The translations under genes were made by a program, and so were the position numbers. Below, piece by piece: positions 1 through 6,210 of a stretch of DNA of 6,210 nucleotides (the first letter of the stretch is position 1; each line of letters begins with the position of its first letter). Source of the DNA: Burkholderiales bacterium (lineage in GTDB: Bacteria > Pseudomonadota > Gammaproteobacteria > Burkholderiales > CAIKXV01); NCBI GenBank assembly GCA_014379045.1, contig JACMMK010000369.1, positions 1 through 6,210 on the forward strand, given 5' to 3'. The notes under the pieces were generated by a model. That model had not been told where the DNA came from, ran no database searches, and saw only the letters and a list, made by a program, of their open reading frames with translations.

Positions 1-606
1 CATCTGCCGCGCGAACACACCGCCATGGCGCGGCGGATCGCCTGCCCGCGCGTCGCCCCAACGCTGTGCGAGATAGTCGGCGGCACGATAGAGCACCGCC
101 CCGCATGCTCCGGGCAACACCGCGAACCAGAACACGACACCGAACAGACAGCGTTCGGTATCGACGACACCGCGTTCGATCGCCTGCCGCGCGATCGTCT
201 CGGGCGTCGTTGCGGGCATCGAATCGCTATCGGGCGGCAGCGCAGTACCGATCCAGGCGGCCAGCGCCGCGCCGGCGAGATCGAGGCGGCGCACCGCCAA
301 GGCCTGGTGCACGGTGGCGAATCGGCGCCGCACGTCGTGAAAACCGAGCGCCTGGTAGAGCACCGCGACCATGAACACCGCTTCGAGTATCTCTGCCACC
401 CCGCCGAGCAGTCGTCCCGCGAGCCAGGCAAGCATCGTCGCCCCGATCACGAATACCGACCAGGCGAGCCAGGAATGCCAGCGCTGTCCACCCTCTAGCC
501 GGCGCACGAGTTCGTCTGCGACGACGTCGGCGCGCACCCAGCGCAGCGCCGCAGACGGACGCCACTGCTCGAGCGCGAGCGCCAGAACCACCGCAACAAC
601 GCCCAT
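1..606 (-). CDS. CobD/CbiB-family (AmpE-like) integral membrane protein, 3' end outside window
   Basis: I translated the minus strand by hand: the frame is open from an ATG at 606-604 to the left edge, giving 202 residues with no stop. The N-terminus (MGVVAVVLALALEQWRP) and the region around residues 154-174 (FGVVFWFAVLPGACGAVLYR) look like the CobD/CbiB family protein common in betaproteobacteria, usually about 300 residues, so roughly 100 should be missing. Hydrophobic segments lie at about 1-12, 47-87 and 153-174. True CobD/CbiB makes adenosylcobinamide phosphate in cobalamin synthesis, while AmpE relatives are inner-membrane proteins linked to beta-lactamase induction. No other cobalamin gene is in view, so I infer a membrane protein of uncertain role rather than a proven cobalamin enzyme. 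The gene starts 31 bp after the VWA gene's TAA, with only a weak G-rich stretch upstream, and probably ends the same transcript. An ATG at 625 opens a different, Arg/Ala-rich frame with no family resemblance. Confidence 0.82.
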   Translation of the reverse strand, partial: MGVVAVVLALALEQWRPSAALRWVRADVVADELVRRLEGGQRWHSWLAWSVFVIGATMLAWLAGRLLGGVAEILEAVFMVAVLYQALGFHDVRRRFATVHQALAVRRLDLAGAALAAWIGTALPPDSDSMPATTPETIARQAIERGVVDTERCLFGVVFWFAVLPGACGAVLYRAADYLAQRWGDARAGDPPRHGGVFARQM

Positions 607-637
607 TAAGCAGCCCCGCCGCCATGACCCCGCGCGC

Positions 638-3220
638 TTACCGACGCAGCCTCAGGTAGATCTCGGGCAGCTTGGCCGGCAAGCTGCCGATCTGATCGAG
701 CACGAGGTAGTGGCCGCGACCGAAGATCTGCGGCAGGTACTGGTTGGCGAGCGTGTCCACGGTGATGCAGAACGGATGCACGCCGGCGTTCACCGCCTCT
801 TTCACGGCCATCCGGGTGTCCTCGTGCAGATAGCGCCGGTCGCCGCCGTCGTCGTAATCCTCGGGGCGTCCGTCCGAGAGCAGCAGCAGCAGCCGGCGCG
901 GTGTCGAGACGCCCTCGAAGCGGTGCACCGCATGGCGGATCGCCGCACCCATGCGCGTCGCAAGGCGTCCCGACAGGCCGCCGACCGTCGCGCGCACCCG
1001 ATCATCGAACGGCTGGTCGAAGTCCTTGATCCGGTAATAGTTGACGTTGTCGCGATACTTCGAACAGAAGCCGGCGATGCTGTACGGGTCGCCGACCTCT
1101 TCCATGCTTTCGGCGAACAGCAGCACCCCGGCGCGCACGGTATCGACGAGGCGACCGTTGCCATCGGCGACCGTCTGCATGATCGAGGTCGACAGGTCGG
1201 CGAGCAACGTCACCGCGACATCGCGATTGCGGATCGCGCGTCGCTTGTAGACCCTGGCCTCGGGCGAGCGGCCGGCGATGCGCTCGGTGACGTAGCGCAC
1301 GGTCGCTTCGAGATCGAGATCGTCGCCATCCATCTGCCGGGTCAGCGGCGCCGGTCGGGTCGGCTTCTGCGACTGGATCGCCTTCTTGAGCCGCTTCAGC
1401 GTTCCCGCATGCCGGTCGGCGAGCCGCTGTGCTTCCTGCGGGTTCGACTCGGCAAGCACTTTCTCGGCGACCCACGCCCAGTCGATCTTGTAGCGATTCT
1501 CGCGATAGTCCCACTCGGGGTACGGCAGCCAGCGATCGGGGCCGCCGGTCTTCGTCTGCGGCTGCGCCGGACGCTCGCCGGTGCGCGTCTGTCCGGTGCC
1601 CTTGCGGTTGGCCGCAGACTGGGCGTGGGCGGCCGCGCCGCCGCTGTCGTCGGCCTCGGCGTCCTGCGGTCCGGTCTCCTGTTCGACCGTCTCGCTGTCC
1701 TCGTCCTGCTCCCCTTCGGCTTCGCCGGACTGCGACTCTTTCTGTTCGCTGCGCTCGCTCTGGCTGCCCGGCCCCTGCGCGGCCTTCACGTCGCGGCCGA
1801 GATTCGGAGAGCGCCCCGGCAGGTAGGCGTTCTGCACATCCTCGGGCGTCTGCGGTTTCGGCAGATCGAGGCCCGGCAGCAGGCTGCGTGCAACGCGAAA
1901 CGCGTCGACGACGGTCGCATCGGGCTCGAGCAGGCGCGCGAAGCCTGTCGCGACCTCTTGCGACAGCGAATGCGCACCGCCGAGCGCGAACTGCAGCGAG
2001 GCCGAGGCGAGCCGGTAGTAGTCGCGCGCCACCCCGTCGGGCATCGGTAAAAGCGCGGCGAGCCGGGCGAGCCGGCGCAGATGCGTCGGCGCGATCATCG
2101 CGATCGCGTGGTCGACGCGCAGATCTTCGCACAGGTCGAACAGCAGCTTGAAGCGTCCGGTATCGTCGCCGAACTGCGCGATCAGCGGTTCCCAGGAAAT
2201 CGCGCGCGCATCGGTGATTTCGGCGTCGAGCCCGAGTTGCGCGAACAGGACCTTCAACGGGGCCACCGCATAGGTGCCGAATTGCAGGTGACCGGCCACA
2301 TGCAGCACGCCGAGCACGGCATGTTCGCGGTCGGGCAGCGTCACCGGCGCGAGCACGGCGCGACCGTCGGTCTCGACGAAGGCGCGGCCCTTGTCCGGCG
2401 ACCAGCCGCTGTCCTGGATATCGCAGGCTTCGCCGTACCACGCGGTCAACAGCATCTTCAGGAACCGTTCATTCTGCTGCGCGCGAAAGCCCGGCAGGTC
2501 GTCGAGCAGCAGGCGGAGGCTCTCGTCGGACTCGAGGCGGAAATAGGCCTCGCCGCGGAAGCGGTCGGCAGTGAGGACATCGATGCCGCGGCGTGCCCAG
2601 GGCGCGATCGCGCCGTGCCCGAGCAGCGCGCGCACCCGCAGCGCGCCGGGAAGAAACGTTCCGAGCGCAAGCCGCCGGGTCGTGAACAGCGCCTCGGCCG
2701 GTGCGCTCAACTGTTCGATTCCCGGCACGCCCAGACGCCCGGCAAGGTCGTGCACCGGGGTGTTGAAGTAGGCGTTGCCGCTGTCGGTGTGTCTGCCGCA
2801 CCACGCGAAGCCGATGTCGGCCCAGCGCATCTCGCCGACCGGACCGAGCGTGGTGTAGGCATTGACCAGGTTCCCCATGAAACCGTCGATCGCCTTCCAC
2901 GAACCGGGGTAGTCGAGGAAGCGCAGCGCCTGACGCGTCCACGGCAACACGCTCTTCGCGACCGCCGCCACGTCGGGTGTGGCGCGTGCGAACGCGCGCC
3001 CGGCATCGCGATCGAACTCGAACAGGCGACGACAGGCCGCGAGCCATTCGAGCGCGACCGCATCGCCGTACACGAGGACCGGTGGCAGCGCGATCTGCGC
3101 CGCGTGATGCGCGACGAACGAATCGCGCGCGAGCGCCTCGAGCGCTGCCGCGAGCTCGCCCGCCGCGTCCGGATCGATATCGGTCGATGCGCCGTCCTTC
3201 GGTTCCAGCGCTTCGCTCAT
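638..3220 (-). CDS. CbbO/NorD-type VWA-domain protein, partner of the MoxR ATPase (860 aa)
   Basis: Large cytosolic adaptor expected to work with the CbbQ/NorQ-like ATPase encoded just upstream. In characterised pairs the VWA protein recognises the client (RuBisCO for CbbO, nitric oxide reductase for NorD) and the hexameric ATPase supplies the force. Layout: alpha-helical N-terminal region (about 20-265); a central part with HVAGHLQFGTY (307-317) and a later CEDLRVD (364-370); a low-complexity linker rich in Gln, Glu, Ser and Gly (about 475-562); a conserved stretch beginning DRWLPYPEWDY (562-572); and a C-terminal VWA domain (about 665-860). The MIDAS looks complete: DLSTS (D675, S677, S679), T755 in TRMG and D783 in LSDGRPED. 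As I recall, NorD is about 610-640 residues and CbbO about 750-800, so the length favours CbbO, although the long linker weakens that argument. The ATG at 3220 follows GGGGGAG, one base after the DedA stop. I cannot separate the CbbO, NorD and orphan subfamilies by eye, so I give no symbol. Confidence 0.9.
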   Translation of the reverse strand: MSEALEPKDGASTDIDPDAAGELAAALEALARDSFVAHHAAQIALPPVLVYGDAVALEWLAACRRLFEFDRDAGRAFARATPDVAAVAKSVLPWTRQALRFLDYPGSWKAIDGFMGNLVNAYTTLGPVGEMRWADIGFAWCGRHTDSGNAYFNTPVHDLAGRLGVPGIEQLSAPAEALFTTRRLALGTFLPGALRVRALLGHGAIAPWARRGIDVLTADRFRGEAYFRLESDESLRLLLDDLPGFRAQQNERFLKMLLTAWYGEACDIQDSGWSPDKGRAFVETDGRAVLAPVTLPDREHAVLGVLHVAGHLQFGTYAVAPLKVLFAQLGLDAEITDARAISWEPLIAQFGDDTGRFKLLFDLCEDLRVDHAIAMIAPTHLRRLARLAALLPMPDGVARDYYRLASASLQFALGGAHSLSQEVATGFARLLEPDATVVDAFRVARSLLPGLDLPKPQTPEDVQNAYLPGRSPNLGRDVKAAQGPGSQSERSEQKESQSGEAEGEQDEDSETVEQETGPQDAEADDSGGAAAHAQSAANRKGTGQTRTGERPAQPQTKTGGPDRWLPYPEWDYRENRYKIDWAWVAEKVLAESNPQEAQRLADRHAGTLKRLKKAIQSQKPTRPAPLTRQMDGDDLDLEATVRYVTERIAGRSPEARVYKRRAIRNRDVAVTLLADLSTSIMQTVADGNGRLVDTVRAGVLLFAESMEEVGDPYSIAGFCSKYRDNVNYYRIKDFDQPFDDRVRATVGGLSGRLATRMGAAIRHAVHRFEGVSTPRRLLLLLSDGRPEDYDDGGDRRYLHEDTRMAVKEAVNAGVHPFCITVDTLANQYLPQIFGRGHYLVLDQIGSLPAKLPEIYLRLRR

Positions 3221-3221
3221 C

Positions 3222-3812
3222 TCAACTCCCCCGCATCACACGACGCGCCACATAGCGACCCACCCAGAGTCCGATACCGAGCAGCACGACGACGCCGACG
3301 ATGATTTCGTCGTGGCGCTTCACGTCCTGCAACAGCACGTCGAGTGCACTGCCGAACAGATAGCCGGCACCGCCGATCACCGCGGTCCAGATCGCCGCAC
3401 CGAAGACATTGAACACCAGAAAGCGCCACGGTGGCACCGCGCTCATGCCGAGCGCCACCGGTGCCGCGATGCGAAAGCCGTACAGGAAGCGATTGACGAT
3501 GATGATCGCGATGTCGTAGCGCACGATCCAGCCCTTGATCCGCTGCACTTTCGCTTCGACCCTCGGGAACCGGTCGAGAAAACGCCGGCCGAAGCGCAGT
3601 CCGATCAGGTAATACGCCAGGTCGCCCAGATACGTGCCGAGCAGCGCGACGGCGGCGACCAGGCGCGCGTCGAGCAGCCCCTGATGCGCAGCGAGCATGC
3701 CGAGCACGAGCACGGTCTCACCTTCCAGAAACGTGCCGACGAAGACGAACCAGTACCCGTACTGCCGGATCAGCTCGGGCAGGTCGAGCCCGAGATTCGG
3801 AAGAAAGTTCAT
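3222..3812 (-). CDS. DedA/VTT-family integral membrane protein (196 aa)
   Basis: DedA proteins are inner-membrane transporters; characterised members act in undecaprenyl-phosphate or phospholipid flipping, or in proton-dependent envelope homeostasis. The protein has the family's usual size of about 200 residues. Residues 17-42 form the first hydrophobic stretch, containing the acidic FLEGET motif (E30, E32). GTYLGDLAYYLIG (59-71) with D64 follows. RFLYGFR (108-114) then carries the two arginines of the family signature, in the place where many members have RF(I/L)PGxR. The motif APVALGMSAVP (117-127) precedes a membrane segment at about 130-152, and a last helix spans about 169-187 with a basic tail. 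The ATG at 3812 has no close Shine-Dalgarno sequence; a GGAG lies about 15 bases upstream. The gene sits 47 bp after the ATPase gene and one base before the VWA gene, an unexpected place between two partners. Substrate cannot be assigned from sequence. Confidence 0.92.
   Translation of the reverse strand: MNFLPNLGLDLPELIRQYGYWFVFVGTFLEGETVLVLGMLAAHQGLLDARLVAAVALLGTYLGDLAYYLIGLRFGRRFLDRFPRVEAKVQRIKGWIVRYDIAIIIVNRFLYGFRIAAPVALGMSAVPPWRFLVFNVFGAAIWTAVIGGAGYLFGSALDVLLQDVKRHDEIIVGVVVLLGIGLWVGRYVARRVMRGS
3226..3232 (-). promoter_or_regulatory. Ribosome binding site of the VWA gene, inside the end of the DedA gene
   Basis: On the minus strand GGGGGAG ends five bases before the ATG at 3220 and lies within the last codons of the DedA gene. 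The junction reads stop-G-start (TGAGATG). This is the only clear Shine-Dalgarno-like site I found before a start in this window. It fixes the start of the VWA gene and suggests that its translation is coupled to that of DedA. Confidence 0.75.
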
Positions 3813-3859
3813 CGTCGAACCGTGGCTCCGCCACCCTTGCCGGGGCGGGTCGCGGCGTC

Positions 3860-4720
3860 CTACTCGAAGTGCGCGCGGACGATCTCGAGCAGCGCCGCAG
3901 CGAGTTCGATGTCATCGGTGACCGGGTTAATGATCGCCACCTGGCACGCCTCGACCGCGGGCAGACCCGCGCTGATCATGTTCGCGGCATAGACGAGCGC
4001 GCGGGTCGACGTGACTTCGTCCAGCCCATGGTCCTTCAGCGAACGCGCCTTGCGCGCGATCGACACCAGCCGCGCAGCGCTGTCGGCATCGAGACCGGGA
4101 ACCTCGTTCACCAGGATGCGCCGCTCGGTCTCTTCCGCGGGGAAATCGAAGTTAAGGCCGATGAAACGCTGTTTGGTCGACGGCTTCAGGTCTTTCAGCA
4201 CCGTCTGGTAACCGGGGTTGTAGGAAATCACCAGCAGGAAATCTTCATGCGCGGTCACTTCGCGCCCGGTCTTCTCGAGCGGCAGGCGTCGGCGATGGTC
4301 GGTCAGCGGGTGGATGATGACGGTCGAATCGGTGCGCGCTTCGACGATCTCGTCGAGATAACAGATCGCGCCGGCCTTGACCGCGCGCGTGAGCGGTCCG
4401 TCCTGCCAGACCGTCTCGTTGCCCTCGAGCAGGAAGCGGCCGACCAGGTCGGACGAGGTGAGGTCTTCATGGCACGACACGGTCACGAGCGGCCGGTTCA
4501 GATGCCACGCCATGTGCTCGAGAAACCGGGTCTTGCCGCAGCCCGTCGGCCCCTTCAGCATCACCGGCAGACGCTTCCGGTACGCGGCTTCGAAGATCTC
4601 GACTTCACGGCCCTGCGCTTCGTAATACGGCGCCGTCGCGGTCGGCCGCGCGGGCGGTACGATGTCGTGGTCGCGCTGCTCGCTACCGTTCGCGTGGGGA
4701 GGGTCGATCGGATTGTTCAT
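3860..4720 (-). CDS. CbbQ/NorQ-family MoxR AAA+ ATPase
   Basis: ATP-driven remodeling subunit. Family members form hexameric rings and act with a VWA protein, here the product of the second gene downstream. In the longest reading (GTG at 4771, 303 residues) the motifs are: Walker A GPTGCGKT (74-81), the family segment SCHEDLTSSDLVGRFLLEG (99-117), Walker B ICYLDE (136-141), HPLTDHRR (154-161), sensor 1 at N185 in ISYNPGYQ, a likely arginine finger at R202 in STKQRF, and a sensor-2-like arginine at R257 in TSTR. All appear intact, so it should be an active ATPase. The start is uncertain: GTG 4771, ATG 4765 and ATG 4720 are in frame and none has a Shine-Dalgarno site. I chose ATG 4720 (286 residues) because it is closest to the family length of about 260-280 and leaves the upstream repeat outside the gene. 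The first 30 residues even then are proline-rich and unlike the family core, which begins near APYYEAQGREVE. CbbQ and NorQ cannot be told apart here by eye. Confidence 0.93.
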   Translation of the reverse strand: MNNPIDPPHANGSEQRDHDIVPPARPTATAPYYEAQGREVEIFEAAYRKRLPVMLKGPTGCGKTRFLEHMAWHLNRPLVTVSCHEDLTSSDLVGRFLLEGNETVWQDGPLTRAVKAGAICYLDEIVEARTDSTVIIHPLTDHRRRLPLEKTGREVTAHEDFLLVISYNPGYQTVLKDLKPSTKQRFIGLNFDFPAEETERRILVNEVPGLDADSAARLVSIARKARSLKDHGLDEVTSTRALVYAANMISAGLPAVEACQVAIINPVTDDIELAAALLEIVRAHFE

Positions 4721-4745
4721 ACGGGGTGGGTCAATACGGGAGTCA

Positions 4746-4800
4746 GCACGAAATGAACGCGACATGCGCACGCCGCGAGCACGACATGAACGCGCGACAT
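4746..4800. repeat. Imperfect direct repeat upstream of the ATPase gene
   Basis: Copy one (4746-4765) reads gcacgaaatgaacgcgacat. Copy two (4779-4800) is the same except for one substitution (a to c) and a two-base insertion (cg) before the final acat. The copies start 33 bp apart and lie between the pbpC stop and the preferred ATPase start at 4720. The pair could be a tandem duplication or two sites for a regulator; the sequence does not decide. Copy one overlaps the alternative start at 4765, while copy two is intergenic under every start choice. Confidence 0.6.
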
Positions 4801-4837
4801 CGGCATCTAAGTCGCCGCTGAACGTCCCGTTCGGACA

Positions 4838-6210
4838 TTACCGACGACTCGAAACGACCCTTTGGAGGATAGCACGCCGCTCCCGGGCCCCCTGCCCCAG
4901 CCCTTCAGCGGCGCCCTCGCTGCCGCGTACTTCGAACGCGACTTCATCGACGCTGCGTCCCCGGGCATCGAGCAAGCGCAGCCGGTGAGATCCCGCCACG
5001 GGTCTCCAGGGCAGGGGCTGTGCGGCCGAACCCAGCAGCAAACCGTCGAGCTGCCAGACGAAACCGTGCGCAGCCGATGCGGCGGACAGCAACAGGCGCT
5101 GTTGCGCAGCCGGTATGTCGGGGTCGAGCGCGATCACCAGCCCCGAACCGGGGTAGACGATGCGCGGGGTATGCCTGCGCCCGGCGTGCTCGACGCGTTC
5201 CATCTCGGTGCCGGCGACGAACCACTCGTCGTGCAGGGTGCCGAAGGCATCGCGCCCGGCGGTCTGGACCAGGCCGCCGGGCGGCGCCGGGGGCTGCGAC
5301 GGCGTGTCGCGATGCAATCGGTTCATCACCTCCTGCCAGACCGGCGCCGCACCGGTGACGCCGGACACGTCGTGCATCGGCGCCCCGTCGAAGTTGCCGA
5401 CCCAGACGCCGACCGTGTAGCGCGTCGAGAAGCCGATGCACCAGTTGTCGCGCATGTCCTTGCTCGTCCCGGTCTTGACCGCACTCCAGCCGCGCGTCGA
5501 CAGCGCACTCGCCAGACCGAAGGTGCGCGCGGCGGCGCTGCGATCGGCGAGCATGTCGGTGACGATGAACGCGGAGGCTTCGCTCATCACACGCTCGGGC
5601 TCCGGACGGCGCCGCGCGACCAGCGTCAGCGGGGAGGCGAGCCCCCGGTTGGCGAGCGTGCGAAACGCGTTGACGAGCTGCCAGAGTCGGACCTCGGCCG
5701 AGCCGAGCGCGAGCGAGTAGCCGTAGAAGTCGCCGCCCTGCGCGACGTCGGCGAAACCGAGCGCGCGCAACCGGTCGGCGAACGGATCGGCGCCAACCAC
5801 CATCAGCGTGCGCACCGCCGGTACGTTGAGCGATGCGGCGAGCGCGACGCGCAGGCTGACCCAGCCCGAGAACTGCCGGTCGTAATTGTTCGGCACGTAC
5901 ACGCCGTTGGGCGCGATCAGGTCGACCGGCGAGTCATCGAGCAGCGAGGCTGCGGTCAGCAGGCGCCGTTCGATCGCCATCTGATAGAGGAACGGCTTCA
6001 ACGTCGAGCCGGCCTGCCGCGGCGCCTGCACGCCGTCGACGAAGCGCGCGCTCGCCCCCTCCCCGCTGTTGCCGACGTACGCCAGCACCTCTCCGCTCGC
6101 GTTGTCGACCACCAGCACGGCCCCGTCGCGCACACGGCGCGCGGCAATCGATTCAAGCTGACCGCGCAACGCGTCGAGCGCGAAGCTCTGCAGCTCGCGA
6201 TCGAGCGTGG
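4838..6210 (-). CDS. pbpC: Penicillin-binding protein 1C, C-terminal two thirds (5' end outside window)
   Basis: Periplasmic, membrane-anchored peptidoglycan synthase of class A type. The visible part holds the transpeptidase domain and the C-terminal domain; the frame is open through the right edge, beginning TLDRELQ, so the signal anchor and glycosyltransferase domain lie outside. The catalytic motifs are complete: STLK with the active serine (nt 6007-5996, in RQAGSTLKPF), SLN (nt 5833-5825) and KTGTS (nt 5476-5462). The family signatures DNASGEVLAYVGN, GDFYGYSLALGSA and DNWCIGFS support PBP1C over PBP1A/1B. A BiPBP_C-like domain follows (RIVYPGSGLVIALDPDIP onward, nt about 5167-4925), typical of PBP1C, then a 28-residue tail rich in Gly, Glu and Arg with no visible family match. 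The TTG at 6169 is an internal leucine, not the start. The gene ends in TAA at 4840-4838, 66-117 bp before the ATPase gene, in the same direction. Confidence 0.95.
   Translation of the reverse strand, partial: TLDRELQSFALDALRGQLESIAARRVRDGAVLVVDNASGEVLAYVGNSGEGASARFVDGVQAPRQAGSTLKPFLYQMAIERRLLTAASLLDDSPVDLIAPNGVYVPNNYDRQFSGWVSLRVALAASLNVPAVRTLMVVGADPFADRLRALGFADVAQGGDFYGYSLALGSAEVRLWQLVNAFRTLANRGLASPLTLVARRRPEPERVMSEASAFIVTDMLADRSAAARTFGLASALSTRGWSAVKTGTSKDMRDNWCIGFSTRYTVGVWVGNFDGAPMHDVSGVTGAAPVWQEVMNRLHRDTPSQPPAPPGGLVQTAGRDAFGTLHDEWFVAGTEMERVEHAGRRHTPRIVYPGSGLVIALDPDIPAAQQRLLLSAASAAHGFVWQLDGLLLGSAAQPLPWRPVAGSHRLRLLDARGRSVDEVAFEVRGSEGAAEGLGQGARERRAILQRVVSSRR

Noticed and set aside
227..625. 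Minus-strand frame of 132 codons starting at ATG 625
   Set aside because: It overlaps the CobD/CbiB-like gene in another frame and translates to an Arg/Ala-rich sequence with no membrane segments; the frame from ATG 606 shows clear family motifs.
371..2050. Plus-strand open frame of 559 codons opposite the VWA gene
   Set aside because: It lies mostly antisense to a well-supported gene and has Arg/Ala/Gly-rich composition with no recognisable domain. Long antisense frames of this kind are expected in GC-rich coding DNA.
2081..3304. Plus-strand open frame of 407 codons opposite the N-terminal half of the VWA gene
   Set aside because: Same antisense effect: it is rich in Arg, Glu and His, has no family motif, and overlaps two real genes.
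3828..3848. Possible hairpin between the ATPase and DedA genes (CCGCC pairing with GGCGG, 11-base loop)
   Set aside because: The stem is short, there is no T-run after it on the minus strand, and the neighbouring genes are closely spaced. It is not a convincing terminator.
3869..4756. Plus-strand open frame of 295 codons opposite the ATPase gene
   Set aside because: It is antisense to a gene with intact AAA+ motifs; its sequence is a reverse shadow with no domain signature.
4821..4837. Small inverted repeat (GTCC/GGAC) just after the pbpC stop
   Set aside because: The stem is only four base pairs with no T-run, too weak to call a terminator.
4721..4837. Search for a sigma-70-like promoter ahead of the ATPase gene
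   Set aside because: I found no pair of -35 and -10 boxes at acceptable spacing; isolated fragments such as TATTGAC sit too close to the start. A promoter may exist but cannot be supported by eye.

Overview
The window is GC-rich (roughly two thirds G+C by eye) and compact. All five supported genes lie on the minus strand, so transcription runs from the right edge to the left. The gene set (penicillin-binding protein 1C, a CbbQ/NorQ-type MoxR AAA+ ATPase with its large VWA partner, a DedA membrane protein, and a CobD/CbiB/AmpE-like membrane protein) fits a chromosome segment of a GC-rich proteobacterium, most likely beta- or gammaproteobacterial. That assignment is inferred from the families; there is no rRNA or other decisive marker.

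Reading in the direction of transcription: (1) 6210-4838 is the 3' part of pbpC, entering from beyond the right edge; it contains the whole transpeptidase domain and the C-terminal domain. (2) A spacer of about 66-117 bp, depending on the start chosen for the next gene, contains an imperfect 20-22 bp direct repeat. (3) 4720-3860 encodes a CbbQ/NorQ-family ATPase with intact Walker A, Walker B, sensor and arginine-finger motifs. (4) After 47 bp, 3812-3222 encodes a 196-residue DedA/VTT-family membrane protein. (5) After a single base (TGA-G-ATG), 3220-638 encodes an 860-residue CbbO/NorD-type protein with a C-terminal VWA domain and a complete MIDAS. (6) After 31 bp, 606 to the left edge holds the first 202 codons of a CobD/CbiB-family membrane protein that runs out of the window.

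The ATPase and the VWA protein form a MoxR-VWA pair. Characterised members of this class (CbbQO, NorQD) are ATP-driven remodelers that activate RuBisCO or nitric oxide reductase. No such client is encoded here. The pair is instead split by a DedA gene and flanked by envelope genes, so the client is the main open question. Tight spacing suggests that the ATPase, DedA, VWA and CobD-like genes are co-transcribed. I saw no RNA gene, insertion sequence, CRISPR array or convincing terminator. Apart from the short spacers, all of the window is coding.
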